Shown here: positions 16,803 to 25,599 of the stretch, piece after piece
How positions within the stretch are numbered: the first letter of the stretch is position 1
Layout of the letters: every line of letters starts with the position of its first letter
Assembly: GCA_903845065.1 (NCBI GenBank)
Contig: CAIMWH010000035.1
Span: forward strand, 1-32,880
Length of the DNA: 32,880 nucleotides
Source of the DNA: an uncultured Rhodospirillales bacterium
GTDB lineage: Bacteria; Pseudomonadota; Alphaproteobacteria; Acetobacterales; Acetobacteraceae
Reading direction: 5' to 3'
Translations under genes and position numbers: made by a program
The notes under the pieces: model-generated
The model's database searches: none
What the model was told of the DNA's origin: nothing
What the model saw: only the letters and a program-made list of their open reading frames with translations

Positions 16803-16950
16803 GGCGGCTCTCCTGCTTGGAGCGGCAGCATCGGGCAACGGCGGTCTGATCCGAAGGTCCGGTTGGGCACGGTTTGGTCATACCAATCGCCTTATGCCGA
16901 TATCGTGAGTTTTTGTTGATTGCAATACGAGATGATATCCGCATAAATTC

Positions 16951-16956
16951 TATAAT
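16951..16956 (+). promoter_or_regulatory. Possible -10 box of the third PEP-CTERM gene
   Basis: TATAAT stands out in an AT-rich tract 21 bases before the ATG at 16977. No convincing -35 box lies 16-18 bases upstream, and the implied leader would be very short. Offered as tentative; the gene may instead use another sigma factor. Confidence 0.25.
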
Positions 16957-16976
16957 CAAATGAAATGGGGACCAAA

Positions 16977-17576
16977 ATGATCTGCAAAATCCGCCTTCTC
17001 GCCGCCGCCGCGCTCGTGGCCACGATATCCCCCGCAGGGGCGGCCCGCGCGACCGAGGCGGTGAGTGCCAGCTTCGCCACCGATTTCACCACCAATTTTG
17101 CCTTGCTGGTTGACCCCAACGGCGGGTTCTCCACCTGGGGCGCCCTGAGCGGCACCATTGCCTGGGATACCGCGAACCTCGGCATCTCCTCCATGGCCGT
17201 CACGGTCAACACGGTCGGCTATGGCCCGCTGACATTCGATACCGCCGGGCCCGGCCAGGCCGGTTCCAGCCTCACCGTCACCGCGGGCCTGGTCAATTTC
17301 CACTTCGACCAGACCTTCTCGCCGTCCGCCGCGCCCTACGTGGTTGACCTCAACATCTTCAACCCCGTCATCGCGGCCGGCCAACTGCCCACCGCCGAAG
17401 ACCTCGCCAGCGGCACCACGGTGGGTATCACCGTGGACAACGGCGCCGACTTCTTCGTCTCCAGCTTCGCGCCAGCCACCTCCTTCGCGGCGGCCGATGT
17501 GCCCGAGCCCGCTTCCATGGCCGTGCTTGGCCTGGGGCTGATCGGCCTCAGCGCCGCCCGCCGCAAGCGCGCCTGA
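16977..17576 (+). CDS. PEP-CTERM sorting domain protein
   Basis: A 199-residue predicted secreted protein. It has a signal peptide (MICKIRLLAAAALVATI...AARA), a body rich in Thr, Ser, Asn and Gly with beta-strand character, and VPEPASM, a hydrophobic helix and ARRKRA at 175-199. The body is not related to the PA14-like pair at 132-1895. ATG 16977 is preferred to 16965 because GGGGA lies between them; the same ATGGGGA...AAAATG arrangement is found before the PEP-CTERM gene at 1173. It stands alone between the PNPOx-like gene (divergent) and a convergent binding protein. No function beyond surface sorting can be inferred. Confidence 0.85.
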   Translation: MICKIRLLAAAALVATISPAGAARATEAVSASFATDFTTNFALLVDPNGGFSTWGALSGTIAWDTANLGISSMAVTVNTVGYGPLTFDTAGPGQAGSSLTVTAGLVNFHFDQTFSPSAAPYVVDLNIFNPVIAAGQLPTAEDLASGTTVGITVDNGADFFVSSFAPATSFAAADVPEPASMAVLGLGLIGLSAARRKRA

Positions 17577-17585
17577 GCCAGGGAC

Positions 17586-17611
17586 GGGGACCGCGGCAAC
17601 CCGCGGTCCCC
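17586..17611. terminator. Perfect 11-bp hairpin shared by convergent genes
   Basis: GGGGACCGCGG (17586-17596) pairs perfectly with 17601-17611 around CAAC. It lies in the 39-base gap between the PEP-CTERM stop (17576) and the reverse-strand binding protein's stop (17616), so it can serve both directions. There is no T tract on either side. Confidence 0.7.
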
Positions 17612-17615
17612 GCCG

Positions 17616-19175
17616 CTACCCCTTCTTCACATTCCAGAACGGCGTTACCGGCGCCCGCACGATGTCGGTCACGTTGTCCCGATGGGCTTGCGGCACGAAA
17701 TACTGGCCCACCGGAATGAACGGCGGCTCCTCGAACGCCAGCAGTTGCATCTTCTCGCATACCGCCTTTTGCGCCGGCAGGTCGGGCGCGTCGAACCAGG
17801 CCTCGGTCAGGTCTTCCATCCGCGGATTGGGCTTGTGGCCGTGCAGCGGCAGGTGGCTGCCCGGATTGGTGATCCACAGCCCCGCCCAGCCCACGGCGAA
17901 GATGTTCCACGCCCCCTTGTCGGTATTCTCTTTGGCGTTCCAGCGGCTGAGCAGGGTGCCCCAGTCCGTTGCGTCGAGCTTCACGTTCAGGCCGAGTTCC
18001 TTGAGCAGCCCGTAGGTCACCATGCCGTAGGCGTTGGCCGTGGGCAGTTCCGTCGGCACCATCTGCACGATCAGTTCGCCGTTGTAGCCGCTTTCCTTGA
18101 TCAGCTTGCGCGCCGCATCCATGGAGCGCGGCGAGGTCAACGCCTCCATCCCCACGCCGCTCGCATAGGGCGAGCCCGGCAGGAAGGGGCCTACCCCGGT
18201 GCGCATCAGTTCGGCCTGGTCGCCCACGACGGACTGCATGTAGTCGGACTGCACGATCGCCGGGAACAGCGCGCGGCGCAGCTTGGGGTTGTCGAAGGGG
18301 GGAATGGCGTTGTTGAAGTAGATCTCGGTCCAGGTGCCCAGCGGGTCCACCACTTCCACCTTCACCCCCGGCGTGCCGCGCAGCTTGGGCAGCAGGTCGA
18401 ACAACGGGCGCTCCAGCCAGTCCACCTCGCCCTTCTGCAACGCGGTGGCCGCCGTGCCGGGATCGGGGATGATGTGCCACTCCACCCGATCCAGATAGGC
18501 CATCTTGCCGCCCGACCAGAACTCCGGCTTCTCCTGGCGCGGCACGTATTTGTCGAACCGCGCGAAGGCGGCCCGGCTGGAATGGTCCCACTCGTCGGGC
18601 AGGAAGCGATACGGGCCGGACCCCACCGCCTCGGTGATCTGCGAAAACGCGTCCTTGGTGCTAACGATCCGTTCCGGCAGGATGAAGCAGGAGGTCGCGC
18701 CCAGGCCGTATGGCAGATGGGCGAACGGCTTCTTCAGCCGGATTTCGAATGAGCGGTCATCCAGCGCCTTCATCTCGTCGAGTTGGGAGGCCATCCGCTT
18801 GCCGAACAAATCCCGCCCCGACCAGCGCTTGATCGACGCCACGGCGTCCTTCGCCCGCACCGGCTCCCCGTCATGGAACCACAGGTTCTCGCGCAGCTTG
18901 AACCGCCAGGTCAGCCGGTCATCCGAGAGCGTGTAGCCCTCCAGCATCTGCGGCTTGGGCATCAACTGCGCATCGAGACCGAACAACTGGTCCGCATACA
19001 TGTAGGCGGCATCGAAGGCGATCAGCGCGCTCGACCACAGCGGGTCCGGCGTCGACAAATTTGCGTGCGGCACAAAGCGCAACGTCTTCGCCGCCCCCTG
19101 CGCAATGGCCGGCCTTGCGAGACCGGCGGCGGCCCCGAGGGCCAGGGCGGAACGACGCGGGAGGGAAGCAGCCAT
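17616..19175 (-). CDS. ABC transporter substrate-binding protein, family 5 (peptide/oligopeptide type)
   Basis: A 519-residue periplasmic binding protein. A twin-arginine-like leader (SLPRRSALALG...ARPAIAQ) precedes the mature part. Family-5 hallmarks: LRENLWFHDGEPVRAKDAVASIKRW, VGSGPYRF, DYVDW-type GEVDWLERP, and FNNAIPPFDNPKLRRAL. AGGAG seven bases before ATG 19175 fixes the start; the longer ORF upstream only reads through the AT-rich repeat. Such proteins deliver peptides, glutathione, opines or other solutes to Dpp/Opp-type permeases, but no permease or ATPase gene is adjacent. It is related to the binding protein at 28080-29654 (shared WFDAPDL.AQK.VCE near the C-terminus). Confidence 0.9.
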   Translation of the reverse strand: MAASLPRRSALALGAAAGLARPAIAQGAAKTLRFVPHANLSTPDPLWSSALIAFDAAYMYADQLFGLDAQLMPKPQMLEGYTLSDDRLTWRFKLRENLWFHDGEPVRAKDAVASIKRWSGRDLFGKRMASQLDEMKALDDRSFEIRLKKPFAHLPYGLGATSCFILPERIVSTKDAFSQITEAVGSGPYRFLPDEWDHSSRAAFARFDKYVPRQEKPEFWSGGKMAYLDRVEWHIIPDPGTAATALQKGEVDWLERPLFDLLPKLRGTPGVKVEVVDPLGTWTEIYFNNAIPPFDNPKLRRALFPAIVQSDYMQSVVGDQAELMRTGVGPFLPGSPYASGVGMEALTSPRSMDAARKLIKESGYNGELIVQMVPTELPTANAYGMVTYGLLKELGLNVKLDATDWGTLLSRWNAKENTDKGAWNIFAVGWAGLWITNPGSHLPLHGHKPNPRMEDLTEAWFDAPDLPAQKAVCEKMQLLAFEEPPFIPVGQYFVPQAHRDNVTDIVRAPVTPFWNVKKG

Positions 19176-19270
19176 GGCCAAACTCCTGATGCGGTTTGCC
19201 AAAACCCTACACCCGCCCGGCGCGGACGCAAGCCATTGATCCCGTCTGCCACGACAAGAAAGTAAGCGCT

Positions 19271-19310
19271 GTTCTTTTTTGAAAAAAAGAACCAAAAAAC
19301 TTTTGTCCGC
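19271..19310. repeat. AT-rich hairpin repeat, copy D (single unit)
   Basis: One forward unit only: TTCTTTTTTGAAAAAA, then AACCAAAAAACTTTTGTCCG, preceded by AAGCGCT. It lies between divergent genes (binding protein at 19175 and sulfatase at 19334), a position where a terminator for either gene is not expected. Confidence 0.75.
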
Positions 19311-19333
19311 TAAAGGATGAGGGGGAAGCGACG

Positions 19334-20965
19334 ATGGCGGCCGGGAAGAATATTCTCTTCATCATGTGCGACCAGCTTCGGTTCGATTACCTTGGCTGCG
19401 CCGGCCATCCCACCATCAAGACACCCAATATCGATGCCCTCGCCGCCCGTGGGGTCCGCTTTACCCGGGCCTATGTGCAGTCCCCGGTCTGCGGCCCCTC
19501 GCGCATGTCGTTCTACACCGGGCGCTATATGCGCAGCCATGGCGCCAATTGGAACCGCTTCCCGCTGCGTGTCGGCGAGCCCACTCTTGGCTCCCACCTG
19601 GCGAAACTTGGCGTCCGCAATGTGCTGGTCGGCAAGACCCATATGCAGGCCGATACCGAAGGCATGGCGCGGCTTGGTATCGACCCCGGCTCGGACATCG
19701 GGATCAGGGAGGCTGAATGCGGGTTCGAGCCCTACGAACGCGATGACGGTCTTCATCCCGATCCGGCGCCGCGCCCGGCCTATGACACGTATCTCGCCGA
19801 GCGCGGTTATGACGGACCCAACCCCTGGGAACGCTGGGCCAATTCTGGCGCCGCCCCCGATGGCAGCCTGCACAACGGCTGGCTCCTCGCCCATGCCGAC
19901 AAACCTGCGCGCGTCGCCGAGGACGACTCCGAAACCCCCTACATGACGCGGCGCGCCATGCGGTTCATCGAGGAGGCGCAATCCGACGATCGGCCGTGGT
20001 GCCTGCATCTGTCCTATATCAAGCCGCATTGGCCCTACATCGCTCCCGCCCCGTACCATGCGATGTACTCGGCCGCCGATGTCATCCCGCCCGTGCGCGC
20101 CGAGGCCGAACGCATCGCGCCGCACCCGGTCTATGGCGCCTTCATGGATCACCTGGTCGGCCGCAACTTCTCCGATGACGCCACCCGCATCGGCGTTATC
20201 CCCGCCTACATGGGGCTGATCACCCAGATCGATGACCATCTCGGCCGTCTCTTCCGCTTCCTCGAGGCACGTGGCCTGTCCGAGACCACAATGATCGTCT
20301 TTGCCTCCGACCATGGCGACTATCTCGGGGATCATTGGCTCGGCGAGAAGGACCTGTTCCACGACTGCTCGGCCAAGATCCCCCTCATCATCGCCGACCC
20401 CAGCGCTGCCGCCGATGCCACCCGTGGCACCACCTGCGATGCCCTGGTCGAAGCCATCGACCTTGCACCCACCTTCCTCGAGTGGTTCGGCGGGAGCGCG
20501 GCCCCCAATATCCTCGAAGGCCGCTCCCTGCTGCCGTGGCTGCATGGGCCGGCGCCCGACGCGTGGCGCCGCTGCGTTTTCAGCGAATACGACTATTCCA
20601 TGCAGCCGGCCCGCGTGGCCCTCGGCCAGCCCATCGCGGACTGCCGGCTGTTCATGGTGTTCGACGGGCGCTGGAAATACATCCATGCCACCGGCTTTCC
20701 GCCGATGCTCTACGACCTGCACTCCGACCCGGCCGAATTGGTCGACCTCGGGACCAGCCCGGACCACGGCCTCGAACGCGCCCGCCTCGATGCCGCATTG
20801 CGCGACTGGGCGCTGCGCGACCACAACCGCATCACCATGCCCGACGCCCGCATCGCCGCCTATGCCGACGGCGCTCAGATCAAGGCTGGCATCCTCATCG
20901 GCATCAAGGACGAAGCCGAACTCGCCGAAGCCCGCGCCGCGCTTGGGCCATCAAAACCGGTATAG
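19334..20965 (+). CDS. Sulfatase-superfamily hydrolase, phosphonate monoester hydrolase-like
   Basis: A 543-residue alkaline-phosphatase-fold hydrolase. Asp13 (CDQ) is a metal ligand; CGPSR (53-57) carries Cys53, the residue converted to formylglycine, and Arg57; SDHGDYLGDH holds Asp326 and His327. The stretch LHLSYIKPHWPYIAPAPYHAMY and the order EYDYSMQPA...MVFDGRWKYIHATGFPPMLYDL closely follow rhizobial phosphonate monoester/phosphodiester hydrolases as I recall them, so a phosphodiester or phosphonate ester is likelier than a sulfate ester. No signal peptide is seen, as in that group. Maturation needs a formylglycine-generating system encoded elsewhere. Its 3' end overlaps the convergent TerC gene by 15 bases. 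Confidence 0.87.
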   Translation: MAAGKNILFIMCDQLRFDYLGCAGHPTIKTPNIDALAARGVRFTRAYVQSPVCGPSRMSFYTGRYMRSHGANWNRFPLRVGEPTLGSHLAKLGVRNVLVGKTHMQADTEGMARLGIDPGSDIGIREAECGFEPYERDDGLHPDPAPRPAYDTYLAERGYDGPNPWERWANSGAAPDGSLHNGWLLAHADKPARVAEDDSETPYMTRRAMRFIEEAQSDDRPWCLHLSYIKPHWPYIAPAPYHAMYSAADVIPPVRAEAERIAPHPVYGAFMDHLVGRNFSDDATRIGVIPAYMGLITQIDDHLGRLFRFLEARGLSETTMIVFASDHGDYLGDHWLGEKDLFHDCSAKIPLIIADPSAAADATRGTTCDALVEAIDLAPTFLEWFGGSAAPNILEGRSLLPWLHGPAPDAWRRCVFSEYDYSMQPARVALGQPIADCRLFMVFDGRWKYIHATGFPPMLYDLHSDPAELVDLGTSPDHGLERARLDAALRDWALRDHNRITMPDARIAAYADGAQIKAGILIGIKDEAELAEARAALGPSKPV

Positions 20966-21562
20966 CCCGGCCGGCAGGTGCGCGATCACCTCGTGCCCGC
21001 CATCCCACACCAGCTTCAAGGCCACATACAGCACGATCAGCAGGCCCACCCAGGCGATCCAGCGGTGTTTCTCCAGCAGCCCGGCCACCAGGTTCGCCGC
21101 CGCGCCCATCAGCACCACCGAGATCGCCAGGCCCGCCACCAGGATCCACGGATGCCCGGTCGAGGCTCCGGCCACGGCCAGCACGTTGTCCAGGCTCATC
21201 GAGATATCCGCGATCACGATCTGGATCATTGCCTGGCGCAGCGTCTTGGGCGCGTCCACCGCGGCGTGATCGGCGGCGCTGCCGCGCAGTTCGCGGTACA
21301 TTTTCCAGCACACCCACAGCAGCAGCAGCCCGCCCGCCAGCAGCAGCCCGACGATTTCCAGCAGTTGCAAGGTGATGCTGCCGAGCACGATGCGCAGCAC
21401 CGTCGCGGCCGCGATACCCACCAGGATGGCCGGCCGCCGCTGCGCTGCCGGCAGCCCCGCCACCGCGAGACCCACCACCACGGCGTTGTCGCCGGCCAGG
21501 GTCAGGTCGATCAGCAGTACCTGTAACAGTGCGCCGAGAGGAGAAAGCAGGTCTGCGTCCAT
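20951..21562 (-). CDS. TerC/YjbE family integral membrane protein (probable metal exporter)
   Basis: A 203-residue membrane protein of about seven hydrophobic helices. The two family motifs are present: LAGDNAVVVG (Asp25, Asn26) and ADISMSLDNVLAV (Asp119, Asp125, Asn126), acidic residues thought to bind metal. YjbE/TerC proteins are linked to manganese export or to metal loading of secreted enzymes. AGGA lies before the ATG at 21562. It is divergent from the adenylosuccinate lyase gene with 69 bases between starts. No yybP-ykoY manganese riboswitch was recognised in that short gap. Confidence 0.9.
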   Translation of the reverse strand: MDADLLSPLGALLQVLLIDLTLAGDNAVVVGLAVAGLPAAQRRPAILVGIAAATVLRIVLGSITLQLLEIVGLLLAGGLLLLWVCWKMYRELRGSAADHAAVDAPKTLRQAMIQIVIADISMSLDNVLAVAGASTGHPWILVAGLAISVVLMGAAANLVAGLLEKHRWIAWVGLLIVLYVALKLVWDGGHEVIAHLPAGLYRF

Positions 21563-21631
21563 GATGGCTTCCTTGCCGCCGGCCGATCACGGCCCTAGAG
21601 GAGGCCGCAGCAGCGATACGCGGAGATGATG

Positions 21632-22987
21632 ATGGTCCCGAGATACACAAGACCGGCGATGGCCGCCATCTGGGCGCCGGAAAATCGCTACCGGATCTGG
21701 TTCGAGATCGAGGCCCTTGCCGCCGAGGCGATGGCCCAGATCGGCGAGGTGCCGCCCGAGGCCGCCCGCAACATCCGCGTGAAGGGTGGCGCCAAGATCG
21801 CCGCCATCTGCGCCGCCGATGTCGATCGGATCGACGAGATTGAGCGCACCACCCGCCACGATGTCATCGCCTTCCTCACCTGGCTCGCCGAGTCGATCGG
21901 GGATGACAGCCGGTTCGTGCATCTCGGCATGACCTCGTCGGACGTGCTGGACACCTGCCTTTCGGTGCAGTTGACCCAAGCCGCCGACATGCTGATCGCC
22001 GATGTGGACGCGGTGCTGGCCGCGCTGAAGGCCCGCGCGTTCGAGCACAAACATACGGTGACCATCGGCCGCAGCCACGCCATTCATGCCGAGCCGACCA
22101 GCTTCGGCCTGAAGCTCGCGGGCCATTATGCCGAGTTTGCCCGCAACCGCGCCCGGCTGGTTGCCGCCCGCGCCGAGATCGCGGTGTGTGCCATTTCGGG
22201 CGCTGTTGGGACCTTTGCCCATGCGGACCCGCGGGTTGAGGCTTTTGTCGCCGAAAAGCTCGGCCTCGCCGTGGAGCCGGTTTCCACCCAGGTTATCCCG
22301 CGCGATCGCCACGCGGCTTTTTTTGCCGCGCTCGCGGTGGTGGCTTCCGGCGTTGAGCGGTTGGCGACCGAGGTGCGTCACCTGCAGCGCAGCGAGGTGC
22401 GCGAGGCGGAGGAGTTCTTCCATCCGGGCCAGAAGGGCTCGTCCGCGATGCCGCACAAGCGCAATCCGGTGCTGAGCGAGAATCTTACCGGGCTCGCCCG
22501 CATCGTGCGCGCCGCGGTGATCCCGGCGCTGGAGAACGTCACCCTGTGGCATGAGCGGGATATCAGCCACTCCAGCGTGGAGCGCGCGATTGCGCCCGAT
22601 GCGACGGTCACGCTTGATTTCGCCCTCGGCCGTCTCGCCGGGATGATGGAAAAGCTGGTGGTGTATCCGGAGCGGATGGCGGAGAACGTCGAGAGCCTGG
22701 GCGGTGTGGTTCATTCCGGCGAGGTTCTGCTTGCGCTGGCCCGCGCCGGCATTCTGCGCGAGGACGCCTATCGCATCGTGCAGCGCAACGCGATGGCGAC
22801 CTGGACCAAGCTTGGCACGCCCGAAGGCCGCAGCTTCCGCGCCAATCTCGACGCGGACCCCGAAGTGGCTGGCCGGGTTCCGGCCGCGGTGATCGATGCG
22901 GCGATGGACCCTGACTTCCATTTACGCCAGCTCGATACGCTGTTCATCCGCGTGTTCGGCGAACCTGGCCCGGCAAAGACCGCCTGA
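21632..22987 (+). CDS. purB: Adenylosuccinate lyase
   Basis: Catalyses two steps of purine synthesis: SAICAR to AICAR plus fumarate, and adenylosuccinate to AMP plus fumarate. The 451-residue protein starts MVPRYTRPAMAAIW, the usual PurB N-terminus, and has TSSDVLDT, the GRSHAIHAEP histidine segment, and the fumarase/aspartase superfamily signature KGSSAMPHKRNP with the catalytic serine loop. Three ATGs in a row begin at 21626, 21629 and 21632; GGAG at 21622-21625 best suits the third. The gene stands alone, with no other purine gene nearby. Confidence 0.95.
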   Translation: MVPRYTRPAMAAIWAPENRYRIWFEIEALAAEAMAQIGEVPPEAARNIRVKGGAKIAAICAADVDRIDEIERTTRHDVIAFLTWLAESIGDDSRFVHLGMTSSDVLDTCLSVQLTQAADMLIADVDAVLAALKARAFEHKHTVTIGRSHAIHAEPTSFGLKLAGHYAEFARNRARLVAARAEIAVCAISGAVGTFAHADPRVEAFVAEKLGLAVEPVSTQVIPRDRHAAFFAALAVVASGVERLATEVRHLQRSEVREAEEFFHPGQKGSSAMPHKRNPVLSENLTGLARIVRAAVIPALENVTLWHERDISHSSVERAIAPDATVTLDFALGRLAGMMEKLVVYPERMAENVESLGGVVHSGEVLLALARAGILREDAYRIVQRNAMATWTKLGTPEGRSFRANLDADPEVAGRVPAAVIDAAMDPDFHLRQLDTLFIRVFGEPGPAKTA

Positions 22988-23079
22988 GCCGACAAGACTT
23001 CCCAACCGCCGCCGCCCGGCGCATCCTGGCGCTATCGTGCCCCGGTGGGGCCAACAGGGTTCAACCGCCGGAGACAACC

Positions 23080-24489
23080 GTGTCGCAGACCGTCACCGAC
23101 CCGGGCGCCAACGCCCCGGCCGATATGCCCAGCGCGGCCGATCCCGCCCTGGCGGCGGTGCGCGCTTTGGTCCACAGCGCCCCGCGTGCCATGGCGGTGC
23201 TCGCGCCGGACGGCAGCGTGCTAGTCGCCAATCCCGGCTATTACGTGCGCCTCGCCCACGCCCAGGCCATCGGCCGCCCCCCCGGCGAGGACGAACAGCA
23301 CGCTGTGTTCTCGCCCGACGGCATCCGCCAGCTTACCCTGGTGATCTTTTCCGAGAACCCCGCCGCCCACCCGGCCACCCGCCTGCTCGCCACCATCGCC
23401 AATGCGCTGCCGGTGATCCTCAACGTCAAGGATCGTGAGTCCCGCTATCTGCTGATGAACCGCTACCAGGCGCAGCTCTACGGCACCACCGCCGAGGAAG
23501 CGGTGGGCAAGACCGCCGCGGAACTGCTCGGGCGCGACTATGGCAGCTATACCCAGCGCATTGATGCGGACGTGATGGCCTCGGGCGTGGCGACGCCGTT
23601 TTTCGAGGAAAGCTACGCTGCCGCCGATGGCGTGGTTCGCCGCTGGCTGACCAGTAAGGTTCCGGTGGCGGATGCCAATGGGGCCGTGTGGGGCGTTGCC
23701 ACCGTGGCCACCGACATCTCCGATCGTGTCCGCCTCGAGGAAGCGTTGCGCCAGGCCAAGGAGGAGGCCGAGGCCGCCAGCCGCGCCAAATCGGGCTTCC
23801 TTGCCGCGATGAGCCATGAACTGCGGACACCGCTCAACGCGGTCATCGGTTTCGCCGAAATCCTGCATGGCCAGGCGCTCGGCCCGATTGGCACGCCCGA
23901 CTACATCGACTATGCCGGGCATATCCTGTCCAGCGGCCAGCATCTTCTCGCGCTGATCAATGACGTGCTGGATTTCGCCCGCATCGAGTCGGGCAGCCTG
24001 ACCCTGAATATTCGTCCGGTGGACCTCAACGCCCTGCTACGCAGCTCGCTGGATACCATCGCGCGCACCGCGACGGCAGCCGGCGTGATCCTGGTGACGG
24101 ATATCACCGACCAGAAGGTCATCATTCGCGCCGACTCGCAGCGCCTGCGCCAGGTGATGCTGAACGTCGCCGGCAACGCGGTGAAATTCACCCCGCGGGA
24201 TGGCCAGGTTTCCGTCACCATGCGCCCGGACATGCGCGGGGGCGCCATCATCACGGTGGCCGACAGCGGCGTGGGGATTTCCGAGGCCAATTTGCCGCGC
24301 ATCTTCGAGCCGTTCTGGCAGGCCGACAGTGGGCTTGACCGGCTGAAGGAGGGCGCGGGCATCGGGCTTCCGCTGGCGCGCCAGCTTGTCGCGCTGCATG
24401 GCGGGCGGCTGGAACTGGAGAGCCGGCTCGGGGAAGGCACCAAGGTGACGATGCGGCTGCCGGAACACCGGGACTCGCCGGTTCGGTAG
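23080..24489 (+). CDS. Cytoplasmic PAS-domain sensor histidine kinase
   Basis: A 469-residue hybrid-free histidine kinase with no membrane segment. Two PAS-like regions occupy about 25-95 and 100-215 (the second, VILNVKDRESRYLLMNRYQ...VATDISDR, is clear). The dimerisation/phosphoacceptor box is MSHELRTPLNAVIGFAE with His246; the ATPase domain has the N box (NVAGNAVKFT, Asn366), G1 (VADSGVGIS, Asp395), F box (FEPFWQ) and G2 (GAGIGL). The GTG start has CGGAGA six bases upstream. No response regulator is encoded beside it, so the partner lies elsewhere. It ends 10 bases from the convergent EAL gene. Confidence 0.9.
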   Translation: MSQTVTDPGANAPADMPSAADPALAAVRALVHSAPRAMAVLAPDGSVLVANPGYYVRLAHAQAIGRPPGEDEQHAVFSPDGIRQLTLVIFSENPAAHPATRLLATIANALPVILNVKDRESRYLLMNRYQAQLYGTTAEEAVGKTAAELLGRDYGSYTQRIDADVMASGVATPFFEESYAAADGVVRRWLTSKVPVADANGAVWGVATVATDISDRVRLEEALRQAKEEAEAASRAKSGFLAAMSHELRTPLNAVIGFAEILHGQALGPIGTPDYIDYAGHILSSGQHLLALINDVLDFARIESGSLTLNIRPVDLNALLRSSLDTIARTATAAGVILVTDITDQKVIIRADSQRLRQVMLNVAGNAVKFTPRDGQVSVTMRPDMRGGAIITVADSGVGISEANLPRIFEPFWQADSGLDRLKEGAGIGLPLARQLVALHGGRLELESRLGEGTKVTMRLPEHRDSPVR

Positions 24490-24499
24490 CGGCGAAGGA

Positions 24500-25324
24500 T
24501 CAGGCGGAGCCGCTGGTTTTCCGCGCCGCCATTTGCCGCGCGTGCCAGGCCACCACCCCATCGGGGGACAGCGGATAGCTCACCAGGAAGCCCTGGATCT
24601 GGTCGATGCCCTGCGCGACCATTGCCGCCCAGGTTGCCTCGTCCTCGACGCCTTCGGCGATCACCAGCCAGCCGGATGCTCGCGCCGCCGTCATCACTTC
24701 GGTGAGGAAATCGGCTGCCGAGCCCTCGGTTGCTGCCCGTACCAGGGCGCGATCCAGCTTCAGCGCGGTGAAGGGTAGCCCTACCAGCGGCAGATGGTCT
24801 CGCATGTCCGGCCCGACATCGTCGATCGCCAGACCGTAGCCCCATTCGCGCAGCTCGATCGCCGCATTGGTCAGGCCGGGCAGGGTGGCGATGGGCTGGC
24901 TCTCGGTCAGCTCGATGACGATCTTGCCGGCCGGCACGCCCGACTCCCGCCGCGCCGCCTCCAGCCAGGTTCGCGCCTCGTCAAGCACCAGTACATCGAG
25001 GGGGAGGTTGACCGCCATCGTCAGGCCGAGCTGCGACAGACCGGTATCGTGCCAATCCCCGAAGGCGCGGCGGATCACCGCCTCGAACAGCGCCCGCCCG
25101 AGCCCTGCCCGCTCCATCGCCGGCACGAATTCATCGGGTTCCAGCAACCCGCGCGTGGGATGCTCCAGCCGCGCGAGGACTTCCATGCCCACCGGCGTTC
25201 GATCGGAGGTTCGCACGATGGGCTGGTACACCGCCCGGATGCAGGACTGCTCAAGGGCTGCGCGCCACTCGGCCGCATCAGGCGGCACCGCATGGGTGGG
25301 CGGCTGCATCACTCGGCTGTCCAT
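24500..25324 (-). CDS. EAL-domain cyclic-di-GMP phosphodiesterase
   Basis: A compact EAL protein of about 274 residues with no other domain. Counting from 25324, the active-site residues are present: EVL at 48-50 (the EAL motif with Val for Ala), Asn106 (VNLP), Glu138 (ELTE), Asp168/Asp169 (IDDVG), Lys189 (LKLD), Glu224 (AEGVED) and Gln244 (QGF). It is therefore probably an active phosphodiesterase degrading c-di-GMP to pGpG. The start is uncertain: ATGs at 25396, 25324 and 25309 are all in frame and none has a strong ribosome site. The gap to the divergent kinase-like gene may hold a reverse promoter (TTGCCG, 17 bases, TAATGA at 25445-25418), weakly supported. Confidence 0.87.
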   Translation of the reverse strand: MDSRVMQPPTHAVPPDAAEWRAALEQSCIRAVYQPIVRTSDRTPVGMEVLARLEHPTRGLLEPDEFVPAMERAGLGRALFEAVIRRAFGDWHDTGLSQLGLTMAVNLPLDVLVLDEARTWLEAARRESGVPAGKIVIELTESQPIATLPGLTNAAIELREWGYGLAIDDVGPDMRDHLPLVGLPFTALKLDRALVRAATEGSAADFLTEVMTAARASGWLVIAEGVEDEATWAAMVAQGIDQIQGFLVSYPLSPDGVVAWHARQMAARKTSGSA

Positions 25325-25599
25325 GACGCCTGGATTGACAAAGCCGCGGCCATCAAATCTCACACTTTTGGACGGCCCGACACGCGGACCCGCCATTGGA
25401 ACGCCATTTCAACCGTTCATTAGGGCTCTGTCGTGACAACGGCAAGGTCAGCTTGGCGCAAAAAGGAGACGGATGACAGCTTCTTGTTCATCCCTGCATT
25501 CCGGTTTCGTTAAACTTGGGGGGATAGCCTGCCCGTCTCCCCGCAAAACGCCCGGTGACCGCCATCAAGCGCGCCGCCAGACCCTTGGAGCAGCAGGCG

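Noticed and set aside
16865-16880. Sigma-54-like GGGCACGGTTTGGTC before the third PEP-CTERM gene
   Set aside because: The -24 half is close, but the invariant GC of the -12 element is missing.
21563-21631. Possible yybP-ykoY manganese riboswitch before the TerC gene
   Set aside because: The 69-base gap is too short and I could not find the conserved motif core.
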